Source: Qipengyuania marincola
GTDB taxonomy: Bacteria > Pseudomonadota > Alphaproteobacteria > Sphingomonadales > Sphingomonadaceae
DNA length: 64,000 nucleotides
Assembly (NCBI RefSeq): GCF_029688625.1
Contig: NZ_JARULC010000003.1
Span: forward strand, 372,001 to 436,000
Direction: 5' to 3'
Below, in pieces: positions 16,705 to 24,399 of the stretch. A program made the position numbers and the translations under genes. The number at the start of each line of letters is the position of its first letter. Position 1 is the stretch's first letter. A model generated the notes under the pieces. The model was not told the DNA's origin, ran no database searches, and saw only the letters and a list, made by a program, of their open reading frames with translations.

Positions 16705-17697
16705 TTGCTACAAACTATGGAAAAGCGGGGCAGCGTCTCCGAGCACTTGCGGATGGCGGTCGCCGTCGGCAACATCGGCTTGTGGGAGCTGGACACGAAG
16801 ACCGGCGATGCCTGGCGCAATGCCAAGCATGACGAATTGTTCGGCTACGCCCAGCCCCTGCCAAGCTGGACCTATGACGATTTTCTCCGCCACGTGGTGG
16901 CGGAAGATCGCGAAGAGGTCGACGAAGCCTATGGCAAGGCCTTGAAAGAACAGCGCGAATGGGCGTTCGAGTGTCGCATCCAGCGCACCGACGGCATGAT
17001 CCGTCGGATTGCCGCGCATGGTCGCCCGCTTCCGGCAACGGATGGCCAGAACGAACGGCTGATCGGGCATGTCATCGACATCACCGAAACCAAACGCGGT
17101 GAAGAACACCTGCGACTGGTGACGGCCGAACTCAATCACCGGTTGATGAATATCATCAGCACGATGCACGGTCTGATCGGAATGGCGGGCCGCGGCGGAG
17201 GTGATCCCCGGGATATTGCGGAAAGCTTGCAGCAGCGTCTCGCCGCGCTCGGGCGCAGTCACAATCTCACCTTCCGGGACCGGCGAGCCATGGTGCCGAT
17301 CCGGCAGGCGCTGCGCGTTGAACGCGATGCAATGCCGGGTGTCGCCAGCCAGGTCATCCTGGAAATCGACGAACGCATGCGCATCGCCGCCCCGCTCGCC
17401 GAGAGGCTCATCCTCGTGATCCACGAGCTGGGAACCAACGCGCTGAAATATGGCGCGCTGACTGTCCCCGAAGGCCGCGTCTGCCTCGAGAGCCGCGTCA
17501 ACGAGGAGGGTGATGTCGAGATAATCTGGCGCGAGGTGAACGGGCCGCAAGCGCACGAGCCCGATAGCGAGGGTTTCGGCAGCAAGCTTATCCGCACCGC
17601 TCTCAGCGCCGACGCCAAGGTGGAGCAGACGTTCCCTGAGACAGGCGCGGTCTGCCGAATTATCTTTCCGGCAAAGGCCGTTCAGACCACCGAATGA
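16705..17697 (+). CDS. PAS domain HWE-family sensor histidine kinase (paralogue)
   Basis: 330 residues from a TTG at 16705, chosen because AAGGGG lies about 7 bases upstream; the in-frame ATG at 16717 has no such site. PAS domain at about 17-130 (IGLWELDTKTG, GHVIDITETK), then the HWE core: ELNHRLMNIIS with H145, N-box HELGTNALKYGALT, WREVNGP and EGFGSKLI. The residue before the conserved Asn of the H-box is Met rather than the usual Lys/Arg. Soluble, no membrane helix. It is paralogous to the kinase at 9367-10335. It separates ccrM from rnhB, which are neighbours in many alphaproteobacteria, and its promoter region has several GANTC sites. Confidence 0.92.
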   Translation: MLQTMEKRGSVSEHLRMAVAVGNIGLWELDTKTGDAWRNAKHDELFGYAQPLPSWTYDDFLRHVVAEDREEVDEAYGKALKEQREWAFECRIQRTDGMIRRIAAHGRPLPATDGQNERLIGHVIDITETKRGEEHLRLVTAELNHRLMNIISTMHGLIGMAGRGGGDPRDIAESLQQRLAALGRSHNLTFRDRRAMVPIRQALRVERDAMPGVASQVILEIDERMRIAAPLAERLILVIHELGTNALKYGALTVPEGRVCLESRVNEEGDVEIIWREVNGPQAHEPDSEGFGSKLIRTALSADAKVEQTFPETGAVCRIIFPAKAVQTTE

Positions 17698-17703
17698 GGA
17701 ACC

Positions 17704-18624
17704 TCAGGCTGCCGCGGGCTTGAGTTCCGGATCGACGCCCGTCAGCTCGATCGATTTCGCCCACAGGCGCGCCGCCAGCAGCGGATCGCGCGCGGTCTTG
17801 GTTGCATAGGCCTTGCCCGACGTGCGGCCGCTCATCTCCCTGAGACCCCATGAGCCGTAATAGTCCCCGCCTTCTGCTTGCGGATCGGTCGCTGCCTGCA
17901 ATGCCGGAACGGCTCCGTTTTCAGCGGTGTTAAGCAGGAAGCCGATCACCGGCGAGAAGATCGAGCCGACCATGCCGAGGTGGCGCTGGATTTCGGTCTG
18001 GGCGACGCCCGGATGGCAGGCGAGCGAGGCAACCGGCGAGCTTGCAGCACGCAGCCGCCGGTCGAGCTCGAAGGCGAACAGCAGGTTCGCGAGCTTGCTC
18101 TGGGCATAGAACTGGAAGCGCGAATAGCCTTTCGAAGCGTCAAGATTGTCGAAGTCGAGCTTCGCGCCCTTATGCGCGATCGAGGCCTGGCTGACGACGC
18201 GCGCGCCGCCGTCTTCCGCCAGCTTGTCGAGCAACAGGCTGGTCAGCGCAAAATGGCCGAGATGGTTGACCGCAAACTGTTGCTCCGCCCCGCCGATCGC
18301 ATGGCCCAGCGGCGGAATCATTATGCCGGCATTGTTGATCAGCAGGTCGATCTTCGGTTCCTTCTTCGCGAGGTTGGCCGCCTCGCGGATCGAAGCCATG
18401 TTCGAGAGGTCGAGCGGGAGAAAATCGAGGTCGGCCTGTTCCGGCCCGCTGGCGATGTCCTTGATCGCGGCGGTCGCCTTGTCGGCATCGCGACAAGCGA
18501 GGATCACGCGTGCACCCTTGCGCGCCAGCCCGCGGGCGATCTCAAGCCCGATACCGGTGTTGGCGCCGGTGACGATGGCGGTCTTGCCGCTCTGGTCGGG
18601 TACGTCGGAATAGGCAAAGCTCAC
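17704..18624 (-). CDS. SDR family oxidoreductase (retinol dehydrogenase-like)
   Basis: 306 residues from a GTG at 18624 that overlaps the rnhB stop (GTGA); the same frame stays open upstream through rnhB but is not coding there. Features: cofactor site TGANTGIG, an Arg-containing CRDADKA after beta-2 that favours NADP(H), NNAG, catalytic Ser in SQAS, Tyr-x-x-x-Lys as YAQSK, and CHPG after beta-6. The longer C-terminal part is as in the retinol dehydrogenase/protochlorophyllide reductase-like SDRs. The substrate is unknown. It is cotranscribed with and translationally coupled to rnhB and converges with the HWE kinase 6 bases away. Confidence 0.9.
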   Translation of the reverse strand: MSFAYSDVPDQSGKTAIVTGANTGIGLEIARGLARKGARVILACRDADKATAAIKDIASGPEQADLDFLPLDLSNMASIREAANLAKKEPKIDLLINNAGIMIPPLGHAIGGAEQQFAVNHLGHFALTSLLLDKLAEDGGARVVSQASIAHKGAKLDFDNLDASKGYSRFQFYAQSKLANLLFAFELDRRLRAASSPVASLACHPGVAQTEIQRHLGMVGSIFSPVIGFLLNTAENGAVPALQAATDPQAEGGDYYGSWGLREMSGRTSGKAYATKTARDPLLAARLWAKSIELTGVDPELKPAAA

Positions 18625-19274
18625 GCGAACATCTCCATCTGCGATACTGGGGCGAAGCTGCGGCGGTGCAGCGGCGTAGGCCCATATGTTCGCAATGCTT
18701 CGAGATGCTCGGCCGTTCCGTAGCCCATGTTGCGCTCCCACCCGTAATGCGGGTGCGCCGTGGCCGCATCGCGCATGATCCGATCGCGATGTTCCTTGGC
18801 GATGATGGAGGCGGCGGAGATGCAGGCCTGCTTGCCGTCGCCGCCCACGATCGCGCGCACCTGCGGCCAGCGCCACTCTTCGCGCCGACCATGGGGAGTC
18901 ATATTGCCGTCGATGAGGATCTCGAGCGGCTCTGCCTTCAGCGCCTCGACCAGCCGCGCTGTGGCGAGTGCCATCGCGAGCATGGTGGCCTGAAAGATAT
19001 TGAGCCGGTCGATCTCGGCAGGCTCGATCACCGCAATACCCCAGGCGCAATTCGCGAGGATATCCGGCTCCAGCATCGCGCGGCGCCTGGCCGACAGCTT
19101 CTTGGAATCGTCGAGACCGGATGGCGGATCGCAGCACAGCACACAGGCGGCTGCAACGACCGGCCCCGCAAGCGGGCCGCGCCCCGCCTCGTCAACGCCA
19201 ATCACCAGCGGCGCGGCACCAAGTCTGCGTTCGGGTGTTGCACTCAAGACAGAAACGGGAGTTTTGCCGATCAT
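18621..19274 (-). CDS. rnhB: Ribonuclease HII
   Basis: 217 residues. Cleaves the RNA strand of RNA-DNA hybrids and starts removal of ribonucleotides built into DNA. The motif GVDEAGRGPLAGPVVAAA carries the first two acidic catalytic residues; LIDGN and, further on, the ASIIAKEHRD segment complete the DEDD-type site. The ATG at 19274 is supported by AAGG 7 bases upstream. It shares the CATG tetranucleotide with the start of the divergent sugar dehydrogenase gene, so the two 5' ends overlap. The downstream SDR overlaps its stop. Confidence 0.95.
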   Translation of the reverse strand: MIGKTPVSVLSATPERRLGAAPLVIGVDEAGRGPLAGPVVAAACVLCCDPPSGLDDSKKLSARRRAMLEPDILANCAWGIAVIEPAEIDRLNIFQATMLAMALATARLVEALKAEPLEILIDGNMTPHGRREEWRWPQVRAIVGGDGKQACISAASIIAKEHRDRIMRDAATAHPHYGWERNMGYGTAEHLEALRTYGPTPLHRRSFAPVSQMEMFA

Positions 19275-20457
19275 GAAGACGCCTTCGATCCTTTTCGCCA
19301 CCCTATCGCCCCTCGCCCTGCTCGCAAGCTGCGGCAACGCCTATTCCACCGATGGCGGCGAAACGGCGTCGACCCCGTCACCGACCACGGCGGGCGAATT
19401 CGACGGTGATTTCGCCATTACCGAGCATGGGGAATTTAACGAACCCTGGGCGTCGGCATTCATCCCTGGCACGTCGATGCTGTTCATTACCGAGAAGCCG
19501 GGCACGGCGAAGATTTACGACACGAACGCCGATCGCCTCATCACAGTCAGCGGTCTGCCTGAGGTCGATTACGGCGGACAGGGCGGCCTTGGCGATGTGG
19601 CTTTCCTCCCCTCCGAAAGCGCCGGAACTGTCGGCACGCGCACGATCTATCTCAGTTGGGCTGAGGCTGGCGAAGGCGACACGCGCGGCGCGGTGGTCGG
19701 GCGTGGCCAGCTTAATTGCGCCAATGCGACCACGTGCTCTGTCAGCAATCTCGATGTCATCTGGCGCCAGGCCCCCAAAGTGACCGGTCGCGGCCACTAT
19801 TCCCACCGGATCGTCTTCAGCCCGGACGAGCGATACATGTTCGTTTCCAGTGGCGAGCGGCAAAAGCAGGACCCTGCCCAGAATACCGAGAACACGCTGG
19901 GCACCATCGTGCGCCTCAATCTCGACGGCACGGCAGCGGCCGGCAATCCCTTCGCCGACCAGGGCAGCCCGACCGACCAGATCTGGACCTACGGCAATCG
20001 CAACATCCTGAGCCTGGATTTCGACAGCGCGGGCCGCTTGTGGGAGATCGAACACGGTCCCGCCGGTGGCGACGAACTCAACCTCGTCCAGCGCGGGGCG
20101 AATTACGGTTGGCCGACACGCTCGAACGGTGACAATTACGATGGATCGGATATCCCCGACCACACGCCGGATGACGGCTTCACCAAGCCCGTGATCAGCT
20201 GGACGCCCGTGATCGCACCGGGCAACATGGTATTCTACGATGGCGACCTGTTCGAAGGTATGGACGGTGACCTGATCGTGGCCGGCCTGAAGACGCAGGC
20301 GCTGATCCGAATCGCCTTCGATGGCGAGCAGGCGCGCGAAGTCGCCCGCTATGACATGGGCAACCGTATTCGCCAGGTCGTCTACGGACCCGATGGCGCG
20401 CTGTGGGTGCTTGAAGATGGCGAAGGCGGTCGCCTGCTCGAACTGCGTCCTTCCTGA
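19273..20457 (+). CDS. PQQ-dependent sugar dehydrogenase-like lipoprotein (GSDH/YliI family)
   Basis: 394 residues. A lipoprotein signal with lipobox LLASC (Cys about 20) predicts attachment to a membrane facing the periplasm. The rest is the six-bladed propeller of soluble aldose dehydrogenases: PWASAFIPGTSMLFITEKPG, GGQGGLGDVAF, the histidine-containing TGRGHYSHRIVF, GNRNILSLDFD, HGPAGGDELNLV and NYGWPT are characteristic PQQ/Ca-site segments. Likely oxidises the C1 of aldoses in the periplasm, but natural substrates of this family are poorly defined. The ATG at 19273 overlaps the rnhB start on the other strand. No PQQ synthesis genes are in the window. Confidence 0.88.
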   Translation: MKTPSILFATLSPLALLASCGNAYSTDGGETASTPSPTTAGEFDGDFAITEHGEFNEPWASAFIPGTSMLFITEKPGTAKIYDTNADRLITVSGLPEVDYGGQGGLGDVAFLPSESAGTVGTRTIYLSWAEAGEGDTRGAVVGRGQLNCANATTCSVSNLDVIWRQAPKVTGRGHYSHRIVFSPDERYMFVSSGERQKQDPAQNTENTLGTIVRLNLDGTAAAGNPFADQGSPTDQIWTYGNRNILSLDFDSAGRLWEIEHGPAGGDELNLVQRGANYGWPTRSNGDNYDGSDIPDHTPDDGFTKPVISWTPVIAPGNMVFYDGDLFEGMDGDLIVAGLKTQALIRIAFDGEQAREVARYDMGNRIRQVVYGPDGALWVLEDGEGGRLLELRPS

Positions 20458-20521
20458 CTTCTGTGGTCCTAAGCCAAACTTGATCGACTTGGGAGCAAGG
20501 CACGCCTAAGCGCCGCGCCCC

Positions 20522-21043
20522 ATGGCGACTCTCCTTCCCCTGTCCGCGATCGACCAGGCTTTGGTCGAAGATCTGCTCGACGCTGCTTTCGGCGAGGGCC
20601 GCCACGCGCGCACTGCCTACCGTATCCGTGAGGGTGTCGACTGGCTCGACGGCCTGAGCTTCGCAGCGCTCGACGACGAGGACTATCTCGCCGGCACGAT
20701 CCAGTTGTGGCCGGTCGCGCTGACCGACCCGCAGGGCCGCCCACATCCGCTGATCATGGTCGGCCCTGTGGCCGTCATGCCGGGGCGTCAGGGCGAGGGT
20801 TTCGGGAAGGCATTGATGGCGGCGAGCCTCGGTGCCATCGATGCCGGGTTCGAGGACGGTGCCGCCCCGCTCCCGCAAGTGATGATCGGCGATCCGGACT
20901 ATTACGATCGCTGGGGCTTCGTGGCGGATCACACCGGCGGCTGGCACTGCCCCGGCCCTTACGAGCCGCACCGGTTGTTGGCGAGGACCGGTAATCCCGC
21001 AATCCTGCCGGACAAGGGCATGCTTGGGCCGTGGGGCGGGTAG
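20522..21043 (+). CDS. GNAT family N-acetyltransferase (YhbS-like)
   Basis: 173 residues. One GNAT fold with the acetyl-CoA-binding motif A as VGPVAVMPGRQGEGFGKALM (about 81-100), followed by a DYYDRWGFV segment typical of the YhbS subgroup. The acceptor is unknown. It starts 64 bases after the sugar dehydrogenase and may be on its own transcript. The large foldback repeat begins immediately after the stop codon and may form the 3' end of its mRNA. Confidence 0.88.
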   Translation: MATLLPLSAIDQALVEDLLDAAFGEGRHARTAYRIREGVDWLDGLSFAALDDEDYLAGTIQLWPVALTDPQGRPHPLIMVGPVAVMPGRQGEGFGKALMAASLGAIDAGFEDGAAPLPQVMIGDPDYYDRWGFVADHTGGWHCPGPYEPHRLLARTGNPAILPDKGMLGPWGG

Positions 21044-21208
21044 TTTTTGTTTGGTGCGCTATCGACATCCGTCGATAGCTTGCGGCTGTGCCATCCCGCT
21101 CCCCCACCTGGCCACCCATAGAATACCGTGCCGTGGGTGGCCAGGTGGGGGAGCGGGATGGCACAGAACGGTCAGGACGGACGTCCTGACCGCACGCAAC
21201 CAAAACCT
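21044..21208. repeat. Foldback repeat: 33-bp perfect inverted repeat flanked by two related hairpins (BIME-like)
   Basis: The core is a perfect 33-bp inverted repeat, 21086-21118 with 21134-21166, loop 15 bases. Outside it, each flank has a further hairpin: left 21058-21066 with 21071-21079 (9 bp, loop ATCC), right 21169-21178 with 21183-21192 (10 bp, loop GGAC, which is GTCC on the other strand). Read inwards on its own strand, each half runs GTAG, TTTT, a TTGGTGCG/GGTTGCG segment, a hairpin with core GAC(A/G)TCCGTC, then CTGTGCCATCCCGC. The whole is thus two copies of one unit facing each other. It fills the gap between the GNAT and DUF1285 genes. A related single unit is at 51175-51223. 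Confidence 0.85.
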
Positions 21209-21247
21209 ACATTGAGTCCCGCGTCACCTTCTGCCACGACATCGCCA

Positions 21248-21796
21248 ATGCCCTACACCCCGCCACCCGAAATCGCCGGAATGTCGCTTGCCGAAATCGC
21301 GCAGGCAATGGCGGATCGCAGGCTGCCGCCGGTCGAGCAATGGTCGCCCGAAAATACCGATGACAGCCGCATGCGCATCGCTGCCGACGGAACTTGGTAT
21401 TACGATGGATCGCCAGTCAGACGCCCCGGCATGGTGCGCGCCTTCGCCGGGCTGCTGAACCGCGAGGATGACGGCAGCTACTGGTTGGTCGTGCCGTATC
21501 AGAAATTGTCGATCGAGGTCGAAGACGCGTGCTTCATCGCCACCGACGTTTCGCGCAAGGATGGCGATCTGGTGTTTCGCACGAATACCGACGACATCGT
21601 CGTGGCAGGGCCCGACAATCCCATTCGCGCGGCCGGCGACGCGGACAAGCCCGCGCTTTATGTCCATGTGCGGCGCGGCTGCGAGGCGCGGCTTAATCGC
21701 TCGACCTACGAGCAGCTGGCACAGATTGCGCTCGAAGAAGGCGAGGATTTTACCGTGACCAGCGGCGGCCGGACATTTTCGCTCATTCCAGCATGA
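21248..21796 (+). CDS. DUF1285 domain protein
   Basis: 182 residues from the ATG at 21248. The sequence RLPPVEQWSPE, then IAADGTWYYDGSPVRRPGMV, then DGSYWLVVPYQKLSIEVEDA are typical of DUF1285 proteins of alpha- and gammaproteobacteria. The function is unknown. No signal or membrane segment, so cytoplasmic. No good ribosome binding site is visible; an internal ATG (MSLAEIAQ) is a possible alternative start. It overlaps the next gene (Nudix) by ATGA, and these two plus the CCA transferase form an operon, an arrangement common in Sphingomonadales and Rhizobiales. Confidence 0.88.
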   Translation: MPYTPPPEIAGMSLAEIAQAMADRRLPPVEQWSPENTDDSRMRIAADGTWYYDGSPVRRPGMVRAFAGLLNREDDGSYWLVVPYQKLSIEVEDACFIATDVSRKDGDLVFRTNTDDIVVAGPDNPIRAAGDADKPALYVHVRRGCEARLNRSTYEQLAQIALEEGEDFTVTSGGRTFSLIPA

Positions 21797-22398
21797 GCGG
21801 CATCTTCGATCGATTGAAACAGCTGTTCGACCACGGGCATGCCCGCGACGTCGGCGAACTGATGTCCGATGCGCGCTTTGCCGATCTGGACCGCACCGCC
21901 GATGCCGCCGTGCTGATTGCCGTGACCGAGCGCGCAAACCCCACCGTGCTGCTCACCCAGCGACCGCGAACCATGCGCGACCATCCCGGGCAGGTCGCCT
22001 TTCCCGGCGGCAAGCTGGACGACGGGGAGGACGCGGTCGAGGCTGCCTTGCGCGAGGCATGGGAGGAACTCGCCATCCCGCGCGAGCACGTGCGCCTGAT
22101 CGGTACGACCGACCGCTACCAGACCGGCACCGGCTTCGACATCACCCCCGTGCTTGCAACGGTGCCGCACGATCTGCCCATCCGTCCCGATCCGCGCGAA
22201 GTCGAAAGCTGGTTCGAATGCCCGCTCGACAAGCTGATGGATGCCTCGCAATGGGAGCGCAACGAAGTATTCTGGAAAGGCGCGATGCGCGAATATCTCG
22301 AGATGGATCACGAGGGCTATCGCATCTGGGGCGTGACTGCGGCGATATGCTGGAACCTGTCGCGCCGGATCGCGTGGCTGGACAGGCATGATGGCTGA
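21793..22398 (+). CDS. Nudix hydrolase, CoA pyrophosphatase-like
   Basis: 201 residues. The Nudix box is complete: GGKLDDGEDAVEAALREA followed by WEELAI, with the REXXEE metal-binding pattern. The preceding HPGQVAFPGGK resembles the NuCoA motif of NudL/YeaB-type enzymes, which split coenzyme A into 4'-phosphopantetheine and 3',5'-ADP. Cytoplasmic. Overlaps the DUF1285 gene in front and the CCA transferase behind (ATGATGGCTGA), so the three are translationally coupled. Confidence 0.92.
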   Translation: MSGIFDRLKQLFDHGHARDVGELMSDARFADLDRTADAAVLIAVTERANPTVLLTQRPRTMRDHPGQVAFPGGKLDDGEDAVEAALREAWEELAIPREHVRLIGTTDRYQTGTGFDITPVLATVPHDLPIRPDPREVESWFECPLDKLMDASQWERNEVFWKGAMREYLEMDHEGYRIWGVTAAICWNLSRRIAWLDRHDG

Positions 22399-23596
22399 CC
22401 AGCTGCCCGCCAGCGAATGGACGCAGCGCGAAGACCTGGCGCTTCTCGTCGCGGCTCTCGGCGCCGACGACATGCGCTGGGTCGGCGGCTGCGTGCGCGA
22501 TACGCTGTTGGGGATCGAGCCGGCGGACATCGACTGCGCAACCGTCCATCGCCCCGGCACGGTTATCGACAAATGCCGCGCGGCGGGAATCCGCACCGTA
22601 CCGACCGGCATCGACCATGGCACGATCACCGCGCTTCTCGATGGCGGCCCGGTAGAGGTCACCACCCTGCGGCGCGACGTATCCACCGATGGGCGCCGCG
22701 CGACCGTGGCCTTCGCCGACGAATGGCGCGAGGATGCGGCACGGCGCGACTTCACCATCAACGCGCTCTATGCCCATCCCGAAACGCTGGAGCTGGAGGA
22801 TTATTTCGGCGGGCTCGCCGATCTGGAAGCGCGGCGGGTGCGCTTCATCGGCGATGCGCGGGAGCGTATTCGCGAGGATCATTTGCGCATCCTGCGCTAT
22901 TTCCGCTTCCAGGCCCGCTTCGGAGATGCGCTCGACGATGAAGCGATTGCGGCCTGCCAGGAGCTCGCCGGGACGCTGAAAGGGCTCAGTCGCGAACGTG
23001 TGGCGATGGAATTGCTCGCGATCCTTGCCCTCCCCGACCCCGTGCCGACCGTGCAACTGATGGAGCGGCTCGGCGTGCTCGCGGTGATCCTGCCGGAAGC
23101 GCGCCGTAACGAGATGGTCTGCCTCATTGCCCTCGTCGCATCGGAAAAGGCGCAGGGCCATTCACCGGACGCGATCAGGCGGCTCGCCGCCCTGCTGCCG
23201 CCGATCCCCACAATTGCCGAAGCCGTGGCGGCGCGGCTTCGGCTATCGAAGATGCAGCGCGCGCGGCTGGTCTGCGCGGCCGAGCGCAAGCCGGCAGATT
23301 GCGACGCCCCGCACGCCCTCGCCTATCGCGAAGGCAGCGAATGCGCCATCGATCGCCTGCTTCTCGCTGGTGCCGAGACGGCCGCGGTGCGGGAGTGGGC
23401 CATTCCCGAACTCCCGCTCAAGGGCGGAGAGATCGTGGCGCGAGGCGTTGGCAAGGGGCCCGAGGTCGCGCGCATCCTGCGCGCCGTGGAAAGCCGCTGG
23501 ATCGACGAGCACTTCCCCGATCGCGCGCGAGTGGAAACACTGCTCGCCGAAGAACTCGGCCAGCGTTCCGCGAGTGACGACGAGGCTTCAGCTTAG
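22388..23596 (+). CDS. cca: CCA tRNA nucleotidyltransferase
   Basis: 402 residues. Adds or repairs the 3'-CCA of tRNAs using CTP and ATP. The head domain has WVGGCVRDTLLG and the catalytic carboxylates in ADIDCATV. The neck has RRDFTINALY, and RIREDHLRILRYFRFQARF gives the family's body signature. Class II enzyme of the poly(A) polymerase superfamily. Two ATGs in tandem (22388, 22391) both lie within the Nudix gene's 3' end; either may be used. Last gene of the DUF1285-Nudix-CCA operon. Confidence 0.95.
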   Translation: MMADQLPASEWTQREDLALLVAALGADDMRWVGGCVRDTLLGIEPADIDCATVHRPGTVIDKCRAAGIRTVPTGIDHGTITALLDGGPVEVTTLRRDVSTDGRRATVAFADEWREDAARRDFTINALYAHPETLELEDYFGGLADLEARRVRFIGDARERIREDHLRILRYFRFQARFGDALDDEAIAACQELAGTLKGLSRERVAMELLAILALPDPVPTVQLMERLGVLAVILPEARRNEMVCLIALVASEKAQGHSPDAIRRLAALLPPIPTIAEAVAARLRLSKMQRARLVCAAERKPADCDAPHALAYREGSECAIDRLLLAGAETAAVREWAIPELPLKGGEIVARGVGKGPEVARILRAVESRWIDEHFPDRARVETLLAEELGQRSASDDEASA

Positions 23597-23796
23597 CTTA
23601 AGCTGCACTGCAACATAAAGGGCCTACATTTGCCTCTTCGGGCATGATGTGCCAAAGCGTGACCGCGCTCCACTGGGGCCCAGCGAATTGTGCACCCGCG
23701 AAGGGTTGCTCTCGCTTTTCCATTATTAGCGGTTCCCCTGTGCTTATGCGCCTGGGAAACTGCATCTGTCGAAGAACAAGTCTTGGAGTTCAATTT

Positions 23797-24330
23797 ATGA
23801 AGTTTGCGAAGCTGGCCGTTGCTGCCGTCGCTCTTGCCGCCACCCCCGCCCTCGCCAACGACCAGGTCGTTGCCGGTGCCACCGTCTATGGCCCGCAGGG
23901 CGGCGAAGTCGGGACCATCGTGGCCGTCGAAAACGGCCAGGCCGTGCTCGACACCGGCAAGCACAAGGTTCCGCTGGCAGTCAACATGTACGGCCAGGGC
24001 GAAACCGGCCCGACCATCACTGTGACCAAGGACCAGATCAACGGCATGATCGACGCTCAGCTGGCGGAAGCCGCCGCGAAGCGTGACGCCGCGCTGGTCG
24101 TCGGTGCCGAAGCCATGGCCGCAGACCACGCGCCGCTCGGCACCATCCTCGAAGTCGAAGGCGACAATGTCGTCATCGCTCGCGGTGGCGACGAGGCCGA
24201 CAAGGTCACGCTGCTGCGCACGCACTTCGACGCGACCGATCACGGCCTGATGGCCCGCCTGACCAATGCGCAGATCGACGCGGCCATGTCGCAGGCTGCT
24301 GCACCGACCACCGGCGACGCCGGCGAGTAA
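23797..24330 (+). CDS. Secreted protein with two PRC-barrel/KOW-like beta repeats, unknown function
   Basis: 177 residues from ATG 23797 (TTGGAG upstream). Signal peptide about 1-20, ending PALAN. Two similar beta segments follow: GATVYGPQGGEVGTIVAVEN (about 27-46) and, near residue 112, APLGTILEVEGDNVVIARGG. Each has the G-x-(V/L)-G-T-I-x-x-V pattern of PRC-barrel-like modules. An Ala-rich helix lies between them. Codon use resembles highly expressed genes. Probably an abundant periplasmic protein. It is followed by a strong terminator (24357-24390). A family name is not recognised. Confidence 0.75.
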   Translation: MKFAKLAVAAVALAATPALANDQVVAGATVYGPQGGEVGTIVAVENGQAVLDTGKHKVPLAVNMYGQGETGPTITVTKDQINGMIDAQLAEAAAKRDAALVVGAEAMAADHAPLGTILEVEGDNVVIARGGDEADKVTLLRTHFDATDHGLMARLTNAQIDAAMSQAAAPTTGDAGE

Positions 24331-24356
24331 GCCCCTTTCGGGATCGAAAAGCGGAA

Positions 24357-24390
24357 GGCCGGGAGCGCGACGGGCGCTCCCGGCCTTTTT
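24357..24390 (+). terminator. Strong rho-independent terminator
   Basis: Perfect 12-bp GC-rich stem (24357-24368 with 24374-24385), 5-base loop GACGG, then five T residues, 26 bases after the stop of the secreted-protein gene. On the other strand an A-run precedes the stem, so it could also end the convergent transcript at 24400. Confidence 0.92.
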
Positions 24391-24399
24391 CGTGCGCGA

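Noticed and set aside
17704..19137. A 477-residue fusion of an RnhB-frame sequence to the SDR
   Set aside because: The first 170 codons are out of frame within rnhB. The GTG at 18624 overlapping the rnhB stop is the sensible SDR start.
21044..21208. Integron attC site or insertion-sequence ends
   Set aside because: No integrase, cassette structure or transposase is nearby, and the symmetry is two facing hairpin units, not terminal repeats around a gene.
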